Shown: positions 44,322 to 52,934 of the stretch, piece after piece
Numbering within the stretch: the first letter of the stretch is position 1
Layout: each line of letters begins with the position of its first letter
NCBI RefSeq assembly: GCF_003965815.1
Contig: NZ_RXOE01000002.1
Span: 1 to 64,000, forward strand
Direction of reading: 5' to 3'
Length of the DNA stretch: 64,000 nt
Origin: Variovorax gossypii
GTDB taxonomy: Bacteria; Pseudomonadota; Gammaproteobacteria; Burkholderiales; Burkholderiaceae_C
Notes under the pieces: model-generated
What the model was told of the DNA's origin: nothing
Databases searched by the model: none
What the model saw: the letters and a program-made list of their open reading frames with translations, nothing else
Made by a program: the position numbers and the translations under genes

Positions 44322-47300
44322 CTATGCAGCGCCCCATCCACCGCCGATGGCCTTGTACAGGTTGACCATGTTCACCGCGGCCTTGAGCTGCAGCTCGATC
44401 AGCTGCTGCTGCTCGGCATAGAGCTCGCGCTGCGCGTCCTGGCTGGAGAAGTAGTCTTCCATGCCGCTGCGAAAGCGCGTACGCGAAATGCTCGCCACCT
44501 TCTCCAGCGCCTGCACGCGTGCCTGCTGCGCCTCGAGCTGCGGCGTCAGGTGGTCGTCGGCGATCAGCGCGTTGGCGGTTTCGCGAAGAGCCACTTGCGC
44601 CGCGGACTCGTATGAAGCCATCGCCGCGGCCAGCCGCTCTTCGCTGGCCGTGACGTTGGCGGACCGGCGGCCCCAGTCGAACAGGGGCAGCGACACGCCC
44701 AGCACGCCCGCCCAGCTGCTGTTGCTGCCGCTGAGCAGTGTCGACAGTTCCCTGCTCACGCCGCCGGTGAGCGCGGTCAGCGAGATGGTCGGCAGCATGG
44801 CCGCCTTGGCCGCGCCGACTCCCGAGTTGGCGGCCTCGACGCGCGCATAGGCCGCCAGCAGGTCGGGCCGGCGCTGCAGCAGGCTCGACGGCATGCCGGG
44901 CGCGACCTGTGCGGTGGAGCGCTGCGGCCAGGGCCGTGCGGCGCCCGTGTCCGGCGGCACGGATTCGCCCACCAGCACGTTCAGCCCCTGCAGGTCCTGC
45001 GCGACGCGCATGCGGTATTCCTCCTGCCGCACGCGGGCGTTCTGCAGCAGCGACTGCGCGCGGTACACATCCAGCTGCGCGGCGCCGCCGACCGCCTTGG
45101 CGCGGCCGATCATGTCGGCATTGGCGGCCAGCCCGGCCGCGTTGGAATCGGCCATGCTCAGCAGGGCGCGGTCCGCGCGCAGCGTGAGATAGGCATTCGA
45201 CACCTCGCCCACCAGGTTCATGCGCGCCGCCGCGTAGTCCCTGTCGCCGGCATCGGCCAGCGAGCCACCCTGCTGCGCGCCGCTCTGCTGGCGGCCGAAG
45301 AAATCGAGCTCGTACGAGGTCACGCCGGCCTGGACGTCGAAGCTGTTGGAAACGCTTCCGTCCGACGGCAGGTTGCCCACCGGGCTGAGCGAGCCCTGCG
45401 GCGTGGTCTGCGCGCGCTGGGCGTGGGCCGACAGCCCCAGCGGCGGGAACAGCGATGCGCGGCTCGCGGCATACACGGCCCGCGCCTCGCGCGCCTTCGC
45501 CGCGTAGACGCGCAGGTCGCGGTTGCGGGACAGCGCGGTGGAAATCAGGCCGCGCAGTTCGTCGTCCTGCACGAAGCCGCGCCAGTCCACCGGCTCCGCG
45601 GCCGGCCTGGCCGCACCGGCCGGCCATTGCGACGGCATCGTCAGATCGGGCTGCTTCATCGGCGGCGTGAGATTGCACCCGCTCACCACCAGCAGGACGC
45701 ACGCAGCCAGCACCAGCAATATCAGCCGCAGACTGAGGCGCACGAAGCCTGCGTCGGGCGAGCGGAAGCCCGCGCTCGCGAACAGGGCCGAAGCAGCCCG
45801 CCACGGCCGTACCTGGACGGCGACATGGCTAGGCACCACGTTGAACACATGGCTCACCAGATGCTCGCGCTGCGCCTCGGTGCCCGCGAACCGCAGCTCG
45901 GCGCCGGCGGAGCTGCGCCCCGCGAGAAGGGCCGGGAGCCAGCCCACGGGATCGACGTAGACCTCCAGCGGCTGGCCGACGCGCAGGCGCTTGAAGAGGC
46001 TGCCGCCCTCGAGCAGCGCACCATCGGCCGCGATGTTGACGAAGCGCGAGTCGCCCTCTCCCGCTGCGGTCCGGACCCGGGTGCGGGCGCGCCACGGGAA
46101 GCGCTCCTCCTGCTCCGGCCGCGGCAGGTCGACGCAGGCCATGAGCGCCCCCAGGCACAGCACCAGCGCGATGCCGGTCCACACGAGGTTGAGTTCGTCG
46201 CCGGGCGTCAGCGCCGCGCCGCCCAGGGCCGCCGATGCTCCGCCGCCCTGCAGCGCCACGAACAGGCCGCCGAAGACGGCGACCAACTTCCAGTGCACGA
46301 CCGTCCTGGAGCGGTCGAGCCCCTTCGCCGTCACCTTGAACGGGTGGCCGAAGGGCCGCAGCATCGCGCTGACCAGCGTGCCGGTGACGGCCATCGCGGC
46401 CACCAGCTGGCTGACCTCGCTGAACACGGGCAGGCAGCGGCGCTGGCTGATCCAGTAGCTGTAGGCCCAGAACATCATGAGCGGCGGCAGGCCGTAGGCG
46501 GCAAAGGCCTGCGGCGTGGCGTGGAAGGCCGAGACGCCGGCATACCAGTACAGCACCGGCGCCAGCATGATCAGCGCCATGAAGGGCTTGCCCAGCCAAT
46601 GCAGCAGCCCGTGCAGGAAGTGCAGCCGCGCCGAGAGGCTGTAGCCCGCGCCGCGCAGCGGCCCGTTGGGCAGCAGCGCGAGCTGCACCGTGCCCAGGCA
46701 CCAGCGGCTGCGCTGGTTGATGTAGTCGACGATGCTCTCGGCCGACAGCCCGTTCGACAGCCGCTCGCCCAGCCAGCGCGTGACGTGGCCGCGCCGCAGC
46801 AGCAGATAGGTGGTGTGGATGTCCTCGCACACGCTGCCGACCGGGAAGCCGCCCGCGGCGGTGATCAGGTCTCGCCGCACGATGAACGAGGTGCCCACGC
46901 AGAAGGCGGAATCGGCCGCGTCCTTCGCCGGCTGCAGCACGTCGAAGAACACGCGCTGCTCGTCGACCCAGCTGTCGGTGGCGCGCAGGTTGTGCTGGAT
47001 GGGGTCGGCGTTGTAATAGAACTGCGGCGTCTGCACCAGGCCGACGCGACGGTCCTCGAACAGCCCGAGCATGCGATAGACGATCTCGCGCTGCGGCGCG
47101 AAGTCCGCATCGAGCACGAGGATGAAGGGCGCGTTCGTCACGTCGGCCGACAGGCGCAGCCCGTTGTTGAGGTTGCCGGCCTTGGCGTGGCTGTTGTCGG
47201 GCCGCCGCGCGTAGTGCACGCCCCTGCGTTCGCAGTAGTCGCGCAGCCAGTCGCGCCGGGTGTCGTCGAGCACCCAGACCTTCAGTTGCGGATAGTCGAT

Positions 47301-47723
47301 GGCCTGGGCGGCGATGATGGTCTTCTCCAGCACCGCCAGCTCTTCGTTGTACGTACAGATGAACACGTCCACCGCCGGCACCTGCTCGCCGCGGGCACGC
47401 AGCGCGGCTTCGCCCCGGTCGGCCTGCGGCCGGTTGTCGCGGCGCCTCACCAGCATGTGGATGGACATCAGCGTGTAGACGATGGCTGTCAGCTCGAAGC
47501 AGAGGAACACCCAGGCAAAGAGCGTTCCGAAGCCGAGGTCCGACGGCGGCATGGTGGCGACCACGCGCCAGACCGCATAGCGCAGCAGGAGCAGCGCGGT
47601 CAGCGCGCCGAACAGCATGCGATGCGAGATGCGTTCGACGCTGGCCCGGCTCATCAGGAGCAGCGCGATCCCCGCGATCAGTGCGTTGAGCTGGAATTCC
47701 GGTGTGGCGATCAGGCTGGACAT
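44322..47723 (-). CDS. GT2 polysaccharide synthase with PilZ domain, in frame with a NodT-type outer-membrane efflux protein
   Basis: 1133 residues in one uninterrupted frame. Residues 1-535 form a BcsA-like synthase: hydrophobic helices at 12-90, DVFICTYNEE (119), VLDD (151), DADF (205), CEDIHTT (299), QRSRW (337), gating loop FKVTAKG (462). A PilZ-like region follows at about 540-640 (RARTRVR, NIAADG with Ala in place of the usual Ser). A hydrophobic run then ends in a lipobox LVVSGC (Cys 683), and 690-1133 is a complete NodT-family outer-membrane factor. No stop separates the parts. An internal GTG at 45743 could start the lipoprotein separately. The ATG at 47723 overlaps the upstream stop by 13 bases. 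Confidence 0.85.
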   Translation of the reverse strand: MSSLIATPEFQLNALIAGIALLLMSRASVERISHRMLFGALTALLLLRYAVWRVVATMPPSDLGFGTLFAWVFLCFELTAIVYTLMSIHMLVRRRDNRPQADRGEAALRARGEQVPAVDVFICTYNEELAVLEKTIIAAQAIDYPQLKVWVLDDTRRDWLRDYCERRGVHYARRPDNSHAKAGNLNNGLRLSADVTNAPFILVLDADFAPQREIVYRMLGLFEDRRVGLVQTPQFYYNADPIQHNLRATDSWVDEQRVFFDVLQPAKDAADSAFCVGTSFIVRRDLITAAGGFPVGSVCEDIHTTYLLLRRGHVTRWLGERLSNGLSAESIVDYINQRSRWCLGTVQLALLPNGPLRGAGYSLSARLHFLHGLLHWLGKPFMALIMLAPVLYWYAGVSAFHATPQAFAAYGLPPLMMFWAYSYWISQRRCLPVFSEVSQLVAAMAVTGTLVSAMLRPFGHPFKVTAKGLDRSRTVVHWKLVAVFGGLFVALQGGGASAALGGAALTPGDELNLVWTGIALVLCLGALMACVDLPRPEQEERFPWRARTRVRTAAGEGDSRFVNIAADGALLEGGSLFKRLRVGQPLEVYVDPVGWLPALLAGRSSAGAELRFAGTEAQREHLVSHVFNVVPSHVAVQVRPWRAASALFASAGFRSPDAGFVRLSLRLILLVLAACVLLVVSGCNLTPPMKQPDLTMPSQWPAGAARPAAEPVDWRGFVQDDELRGLISTALSRNRDLRVYAAKAREARAVYAASRASLFPPLGLSAHAQRAQTTPQGSLSPVGNLPSDGSVSNSFDVQAGVTSYELDFFGRQQSGAQQGGSLADAGDRDYAAARMNLVGEVSNAYLTLRADRALLSMADSNAAGLAANADMIGRAKAVGGAAQLDVYRAQSLLQNARVRQEEYRMRVAQDLQGLNVLVGESVPPDTGAARPWPQRSTAQVAPGMPSSLLQRRPDLLAAYARVEAANSGVGAAKAAMLPTISLTALTGGVSRELSTLLSGSNSSWAGVLGVSLPLFDWGRRSANVTASEERLAAAMASYESAAQVALRETANALIADDHLTPQLEAQQARVQALEKVASISRTRFRSGMEDYFSSQDAQRELYAEQQQLIELQLKAAVNMVNLYKAIGGGWGAA

Positions 47724-49054
47724 GATGGAGTGGCTTCCGATGCGGCGGTCTTGCCGGTGAAGGGGTTGAAACCCGTGGCGGCCAGGGCAATCCAGGCAGT
47801 CGCGCCAAGGTGCGGCCAGTGGTAGTAATAGAAGTCCGCGCCGGCCGAGTCGGGGCCGATGGCCAGGCCGGTGGAAATGCGGGAGGCCGGCGTCGCGTAG
47901 TACAGCCCGTTGCCGGCGCGCTGCGATGCGAGCAGCTGCCACAGGGCCTCGGGCGCCGAACCCTTGCGCGCCACCAGCGTGGCGGCGGCTTGTGCGCTGC
48001 CCTCGGTCCAGATGCCGTCGGGGTTGCGCGAGAAGCCGTAGCCGGCTTCGAAGCGATGGTGCTTCTCCACCCATTCGAGCCCCCTGGTCCAGGCACACGA
48101 ACCCTCGGGCGCGGCCAGCAGCGGCCACAGTTGCGCATCCAGGCCGGAGCTCTCGGTGGAGAGGGTCGCGCCGTCTTCCTTGGTGCCGATGTAGAAGCGC
48201 TGCTCCTGGGGGCTCCACATGCGGCTCACGAAATCGAGCGCGGTGCGTGCCTGCCGATGCTCCGGCGCGTCCCGCTGGCCGCCGGCGCGCGCCGCCCAGG
48301 CGGCCGCCATTGCGATGTCGATGTTGTGCTCGGTGGATTTCCAGGTCTGCGCGCGCTGTGCGTTGTCCCAACCGTAGCGGCCGCCGTTGTAGCCGTCCTG
48401 GCCGTTCCTTGCGCGCGTGTTCTGCTCGGTCCAGGCCAGCAGCTTGCGCGCGGTCTCCAGATAGGCCGAGGCCGAGGTCGACGAGGGCTCGGCCTGGAAC
48501 AGGTTCAGCATGAGCAGCGCGGCCCAGGCCACGTTGCCGGTGGCGGTGCTGACCTGGTAGGCGTCGGCAATCCATTGCTTTCGCTGCGCGTCCCAGCGAC
48601 CGGGCAGCGCGGGCTTTTCCTCGGCCACCGGTCCGGCGCGGTAGGCGTTGCGCACGCGCCCGTCGGAAAAGCCCTGGTCATGCGCGACGGCGCGCACCAC
48701 GGCATCGCCGATGCGCCTTGCTGCGGCACGCTCGCCGCAGGCCAGCAGCGCGATGCCGGCCACGGCGTTGTCGTAGGTGAAGCCGGCGCCCGCCAGCGCG
48801 GGCTCGAACGGCGGCTCGCCGCGTCCGGCATCCGCCGGCCTGTAGCTCGCGAGGAACAGCGGCCCGGAAGTGACGCCCGCCTGGTCGTGCGAGACCGCGC
48901 GACGCAGCCCCTCGCAGCTCTCGCGCGCGAGCGCCTGCTGCGTGGCGCCGGCCTGCGGCGCCGCGGTTGCAGCCGCGGCGCAGGCCAGCGCCGCAGATAC
49001 GGCAGCGCATCGCACCCGCGCGCGGGAGAAGACAGAGATCGCAGAGATCGGCAT
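47711..49054 (-). CDS. Secreted six-hairpin-like protein of the polysaccharide operon
   Basis: 447 residues. A Sec-type signal peptide is visible (basic start, hydrophobic stretch, AAPQA near residue 33). The body has repeated Trp/Tyr-rich helical blocks (GFTYDNAVAGIALLACGE, ATGNVAWAALLMLNLF, AGYGFSRNPDGIWTEGSAQAA), the pattern of an alpha6/alpha6 toroid used by glycoside hydrolases and lyases. I do not recognise a precise family or catalytic pair. ATG at 49054 gives the best signal peptide. It overlaps the synthase gene, and bacterial synthases often have such a glycanase beside them. Confidence 0.75.
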   Translation of the reverse strand: MPISAISVFSRARVRCAAVSAALACAAAATAAPQAGATQQALARESCEGLRRAVSHDQAGVTSGPLFLASYRPADAGRGEPPFEPALAGAGFTYDNAVAGIALLACGERAAARRIGDAVVRAVAHDQGFSDGRVRNAYRAGPVAEEKPALPGRWDAQRKQWIADAYQVSTATGNVAWAALLMLNLFQAEPSSTSASAYLETARKLLAWTEQNTRARNGQDGYNGGRYGWDNAQRAQTWKSTEHNIDIAMAAAWAARAGGQRDAPEHRQARTALDFVSRMWSPQEQRFYIGTKEDGATLSTESSGLDAQLWPLLAAPEGSCAWTRGLEWVEKHHRFEAGYGFSRNPDGIWTEGSAQAAATLVARKGSAPEALWQLLASQRAGNGLYYATPASRISTGLAIGPDSAGADFYYYHWPHLGATAWIALAATGFNPFTGKTAASEATPSCPA

Positions 49055-49096
49055 TGCGTGCTCTCTGGGGAATGGAGATGAGCGAAGCGCCCGCAC

Positions 49097-50368
49097 TCAG
49101 GTCCTGAGGCTGGCCGAGACCACCTTGCCCGGCACGCAGAGAGTCTGCTGACGGGCCGGGGACTGCTGAGACTGGCCGTCCTCGATGCGTGCCACGGCGT
49201 AGATGGAGCCCTGCTCGGCATAGGGGAAGGGCACGCTGTACGTGCTCTGCAGCGCGTCGGAGGCCACGGGCAGCAGCTGCTCGACGCGCGCGGGCATCGC
49301 GGCCGTGTTCTCGCCGATCTTCACGTCGAGCACCGAGCCGATGCTCAGGCGCTTGGCCAGCCGCGCGGGAAACACCGCGACGACGCCGATCCGGCTGCAA
49401 TCGGTGACGCGCACCAGCGAAGCGCCCGCCGTGACATACGCGCCCTCGGGCATCAGCACGGTATGCACCAGCCCCGGCTGCGTCGCCGTGACCTGGTACG
49501 CGGCGAGCTTCTCGACGCGGTGGCGCTCGTCTTCCTCGAGTTGCGTGATCTGCTTGAGCTGCTTCACGATGGCGGAGCCGTCCTGCTGGGCCCGGTCGAT
49601 GCTGTTGCGAAGCGCTTCGCGCCGGCTCGTGAGCGTCTGGAACAGGTTGTTGCCCCCGGTGCCCACGAAGGCGCCCTGCCCCGCGCTCACCACGGTCTGC
49701 GCCTGTCCGGCGAAGGCCTGCTCGGCCACCGCCGCGTTGGCGCGGGCAGTGCTCAGCTGGGCCTCGGCCGCGTTCATCACCTGCTCGCTGATGGCACCTT
49801 CCTTCAGCAGCGCCTCGCTGGTGCGAACCTTGTTCTCTTGTTCGGCCACGACGCTGTGCGCGACGTCGCGCTGGCGCTGGGCGATTTCCCACGAGTCCCA
49901 GGTCTGGGCCAGCGAGGCCTGCCGGTGAACCTGCGCCTGCTGGCCCACGGACCTCATCTCCTGGCTGTCGGCCTTGAACTGGTTGCCCAGCTGCGACAGC
50001 TGGCTCTGCAACGCCAGGCGCTGCGTCGTGAGCGTGGTGAGGATCTCCTGGCTCACCGTCGGATTGCGCACCGTCGCCACCAGCGAGCCCGGCGCCACCG
50101 TGTCGCGCGAGTGCACCGCCATCTGCGTCACCACGCCGCTGATCGGCGAGGTGATGAGCCCCACCGGAGCCTGCAGCACGGCCCGCGTCGCCTGGGCCGA
50201 CAGCAGCGGCGCGACGAGGGTCGAGATCATGAGCCACAGCACGAACGCCAGCAGCGCATAGCCCGCGAGCTTCGGGACGAAGGCGCCCCGCTGCCGGCTT
50301 CGGCCGCGCGTGGCCCGAACGCGGCAACCCGGATCGGACGAAGATGAAATTGGTCTGGACAGTCGCAT
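49097..50368 (-). CDS. HlyD-family periplasmic adaptor (membrane fusion) protein
   Basis: 423 residues. A basic cytosolic start, a single membrane helix (about 33-55), a lipoyl-type half (APVGLITSPISGVVTQMAVHSRDTV), a long alpha-hairpin/coiled coil (100-270, Gln/Ala rich) and the second half (ATQPGLVHTVLMPEGAYVTAGASLVRVTD). AAGGGG lies 5 bases before the ATG at 50368. First gene of a three-gene minus-strand operon; likely bridges the synthase to the outer-membrane channel. Similar in layout to Alg44- or BgsB-type partners of c-di-GMP-controlled synthases. Confidence 0.88.
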   Translation of the reverse strand: MRLSRPISSSSDPGCRVRATRGRSRQRGAFVPKLAGYALLAFVLWLMISTLVAPLLSAQATRAVLQAPVGLITSPISGVVTQMAVHSRDTVAPGSLVATVRNPTVSQEILTTLTTQRLALQSQLSQLGNQFKADSQEMRSVGQQAQVHRQASLAQTWDSWEIAQRQRDVAHSVVAEQENKVRTSEALLKEGAISEQVMNAAEAQLSTARANAAVAEQAFAGQAQTVVSAGQGAFVGTGGNNLFQTLTSRREALRNSIDRAQQDGSAIVKQLKQITQLEEDERHRVEKLAAYQVTATQPGLVHTVLMPEGAYVTAGASLVRVTDCSRIGVVAVFPARLAKRLSIGSVLDVKIGENTAAMPARVEQLLPVASDALQSTYSVPFPYAEQGSIYAVARIEDGQSQQSPARQQTLCVPGKVVSASLRT

Positions 50369-51068
50369 AGCCACCCCTTGAAAACGTCGATGGCGCGCCG
50401 GTGCGGTGCGCCCTCAGGTGTTGAAAGAAAGAGACCCGATCCCAGTCCTCCACCGGTCCACGGATTTGCAGCGCGCCTTGTTTTTCATGCTGCAACGCAA
50501 TAAAGGTACGTCCTAAGCTGAGTCCTTTCTGCTTCGGTGAGAAACAAGATGTGCAAACTTCCCATCTAATTTGTGAGCGCAAACCGGCATGAAGTCCTAC
50601 ATCGGTTCCGAGGCGGGAGGGATTGACAGCACGGGGGTGCGCAGGCAAGCCGAGGCATCGCGCGATCCCCGTTTGTCAGGGAGTTCGCGGGCCCGGTCTT
50701 TCAGGAGTGCGATGGATGTCGTTCTTCGGCGCGCGACGCCGAAGGCCGCTCGAGCGGCTGCGCGGTCAACACGCGGTAACGATATAGCCGCGAACGGTCA
50801 TGGCCACAACAACACAGCGGCCGGCATGCGCCGGCCATTCACCGAAGTGGTGCCGCGCGCGCGATCGCAGCCGCTGCGGCAGTGCATCGGCTGAATGCTG
50901 GCGGGGTTGTCATGAAAGGAAGAAAGAAGCGCTGCCGTCCATCGGCAGGCACTTCGCCGGGCGAGCGTGCCCGGGAAGGAATTGCGCGGTGTTGCGCAAG
51001 GGTCGCCACGGTCCGGCAACGCCTCGGCGCCTTCGCACCGATCGACGTTGCCTGCGTGCCCGCGTCGC
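50369..51068. other. 700-base intergenic region
   Basis: Presumed to hold the promoter of the polysaccharide operon near 50375-50560, which is AT-richer than its surroundings. A perfect 7-bp hairpin GGCCGGC/GCCGGCC lies at 50819-50836 (loop ATGC). Open frames here have random composition. No gene supported. Confidence 0.5.
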
Positions 51069-51431
51069 TCAGTCGCGATCTTCGTAGTAGCGGCGGTGCT
51101 GCTCGCGCTCCCATTGCCGGCGGCGCCATTCACGGCGCTCCGCGCGACGCTCTTCCCAGCGCTGGGCACGGCGCTCCTCCCAGCTGGGCTCGTAGTAGAC
51201 AGGCGCCGGAGTGGAATACACAGGGGCGGGCTGGTAATAGGTCGGAGCCGGCCGCGAGTAGACAGGAGCCGGTTCGTAGTAGACCGGTGCGGGCTCGGTC
51301 ACGACCACGCCGGGCACGTTGATGCCGACGGACCAGCTTGTGCCGGCATTGGCGGATGCCGCGACGGACAAGGCACCGGCGGCAATGAAACCTGCGGCAA
51401 CCAGCTTGAGCATGGATCGGGAAAAAGTCAT
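51069..51431 (-). CDS. Secreted Pro/Tyr-repeat protein with Arg-rich tail
   Basis: 120 residues. A signal peptide (SMLKLVAAGFIAAGALSVAASANA) is followed by five to six short repeats of the form P-A-P-x-Y (PAPVYYE, PAPVYSR, PAPTYYQ, PAPVYST), then an Arg/Glu-rich helix (EERRAQRWEERRAERREW). The ATG at 51431 has AGGAG 10 bases upstream. Similar small envelope proteins are common in Burkholderiales; no function known. Confidence 0.8.
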   Translation of the reverse strand: MTFSRSMLKLVAAGFIAAGALSVAASANAGTSWSVGINVPGVVVTEPAPVYYEPAPVYSRPAPTYYQPAPVYSTPAPVYYEPSWEERRAQRWEERRAERREWRRRQWEREQHRRYYEDRD

Positions 51432-51649
51432 TTCTTTCATCTCCTGGAGGACGGAAAACAGCCTCTGATGCACCACCAACGCCCGGGCCTGCGGAGCGGC
51501 GCACATCGCTACGGTGAAGAACGTTCCCAAATGTCACGCGCGACGGCGAGAGGCCGATGTCTATACTTGCGCCCGTCATGCCGCGAGACGGCGTGATCGG
51601 GTTTAGCAGCTCGAAGAAGCTCTTGGAAGCAAGCTCTTGGAGATCATTC

Positions 51650-51931
51650 ATGGCTAAATCCGCTCGCGCGCCCTCGCGCCCTCTTCAACACGCCCCGGAA
51701 TCGCTCGCACTGCAAGCAGGCGATGACATCGCGAGCATTCGCGAGGTGCACTGCGCATACGCGTGCCTCGAGAAGCTCATCGTCGCCCGGCATGTGAGCG
51801 ACTGCGAAGAGGTCTATCCGACACGCTCCGAACTCGGCGCGCTGGTCCGACTCATCAACGAGGAACTGCATCGGCGCATCGAAGCAGCTGAAGGCACCAT
51901 CGGCTCGCTGCGCGAGAGTTGCGCGGCCTGA
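51650..51931 (+). CDS. Small hypothetical protein
   Basis: 93 residues, starting ATG at 51650 with TTGGAG 7-12 bases upstream. Helical and soluble (IREVHCAYACLEKLIVARHVSDCEEVYPTR); no known motif. Three cysteines in the middle. Real coding is supported by the ribosome site and composition. Confidence 0.65.
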   Translation: MAKSARAPSRPLQHAPESLALQAGDDIASIREVHCAYACLEKLIVARHVSDCEEVYPTRSELGALVRLINEELHRRIEAAEGTIGSLRESCAA

Positions 51932-52053
51932 AGGCCGCTGCGCCATTCAGTTCCCGGGCTCCCACGAACATGGGAGATCGCTCGCAAACCCTCGGTTGAC
52001 AGATCGAGCACGGGCGCACACTGCGACTTCATTCAAGCGAGCGAGGAGACAAC

Positions 52054-52179
52054 ATGAAGAAGATCGCAGTGCTGATGGCCGCCCTGTGCCTGAGCCTGGG
52101 CGCGTTCGCGCACTCGGGCGGAACGGACAAGAACGGCTGCCATCGCGACCACAAGACCGGCGGCTATCACTGCCACTGA
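52054..52179 (+). CDS. YHYH-domain mini-protein
   Basis: A 41-residue secreted peptide: signal sequence MKKIAVLMAALCLSLGAFA, then HSGGTDKNGCHRDHKTGGYHCH. The His/Cys pattern matches small YHYH-domain proteins and could bind a metal. GAGGAG lies 6-11 bases before the ATG. Too short for routine gene finding but convincing by signal peptide, ribosome site and motif. The next gene starts 17 bases after the stop. Confidence 0.82.
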   Translation: MKKIAVLMAALCLSLGAFAHSGGTDKNGCHRDHKTGGYHCH

Positions 52180-52196
52180 CAAGCGGAGATGCAACG

Positions 52197-52475
52197 ATGA
52201 GATCGATCATTGTCCTGGCCACCGCCCTGGCCGTTTGCATGCCTGCGTTCGCCAGAGGCGGTGGTGGCGGCCACGGTTCCGGAAGCCATGGCTCGCACTC
52301 GGCCAGCCACGGCTCGGGCGGCAGCCATTCGATCAGCGGCTACACCAGGAGCGACGGAACCCATGTAGCGCCGAGCCACGCGACCAATCCGAACGGCACG
52401 AAGGCGGACAACTGGTCCACCAGGGGCAACGTGAATCCGTATACCGGCAAGGCGGGGGCGAAGCCGGCTAGCTAG
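52197..52475 (+). CDS. Gly/His/Ser-rich secreted protein
   Basis: 92 residues. A signal peptide (MRSIIVLATALAVCMPAFA), then a Gly-His-Ser repeat region and a conserved ending GYTRSDGTHVAP, NPNGTKADNWSTRGNVNPYT. This ending recurs in many small secreted proteobacterial proteins. GCGGAG lies 8-13 bases before the ATG. Likely co-transcribed with the YHYH peptide; function unknown. Confidence 0.78.
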   Translation: MRSIIVLATALAVCMPAFARGGGGGHGSGSHGSHSASHGSGGSHSISGYTRSDGTHVAPSHATNPNGTKADNWSTRGNVNPYTGKAGAKPAS

Positions 52476-52510
52476 TTAGTTGAAGAACCGCGCGGTCATC
52501 GGGGGCCCGG

Positions 52511-52566
52511 AAACTGAAAAGCCCCTGATTCAATCAAGAATCAGGGGCTTGGAAGTGGTGGCTGGG
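52511..52566 (-). repeat. Inverted copy of tRNA-Phe 3' tip and its terminator
   Basis: On the minus strand this reads CCCCAGCCACCACTTCC, then AAGCCCCTGATTC, a 4-8-base loop and GAATCAGGGGCTTTTCAGTTT. It closely matches 18396-18455 (tRNA-Phe end, spacer, terminator, downstream flank). The hairpin is also a good minus-strand terminator. It abuts an IS630 remnant. Confidence 0.7.
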
Positions 52567-52734
52567 GCTCAATCCCAACGCCGATCTCAAGCAAGCCGTC
52601 AAGAAGCGCGCCTCTGCCCGCAGGAAGTTGCAGTTGGTCAAGGCCGCCGCAAGGAACTTGAGCAGCCTGCTGCGCAAGCCCGAACGCATCAGGAGCTACT
52701 TCGAACACAAGCTAGTCCGCCATGCGGCCTGATT
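52567..52734 (+). pseudogene. IS630-type transposase C-terminal remnant
   Basis: Encodes LNPNADLKQAVKKRASAR and RKPERIRSYFEHKLVRHAA-stop, the usual last 55 residues of IS630-family transposases (family pattern: ELNPxExxNADLKQ...RVRSYFxHxPVRYA). The catalytic DDE core is missing; the 5' side joins the tRNA-like copy. Confidence 0.75.
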
Positions 52735-52758
52735 CAAGTTTATTCATGCCGGCTCAAT

Positions 52759-52845
52759 AACACGAACAACGAGATCGCGGCGGAGGTGATTGGGCCGGAG
52801 CGGCGCCGACGCTGGTACAGCGAGAAGCGGATTGAGATCTCTCTT
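52759..52845 (+). pseudogene. IS66-type accessory (TnpA) N-terminal scrap
   Basis: About 29 residues reading AAEVIGPERRRRWYSEKRIEI, like the conserved start of IS66 orfA proteins, but with no continuation. A short decayed piece; identification is tentative. Confidence 0.45.
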
Positions 52846-52934
52846 GGCTCTCTCAGCCCTTTCGAATATCAGGTGAGCCTTGAACTTGCCACATAAACCA
52901 GTCCAAGTTTTCATCCGCACCCTCAAATTAACAC

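Noticed and set aside
50589..50894. Plus-strand frame in the 700-base gap
   Set aside because: Arg/Ala-rich noise without motif or ribosome site.
51130..51230. Tandem repeats suspected as CRISPR or satellite
   Set aside because: The periodicity is the P-A-P-x-Y coding repeat; units are unequal and have no spacers. No CRISPR array was seen anywhere.
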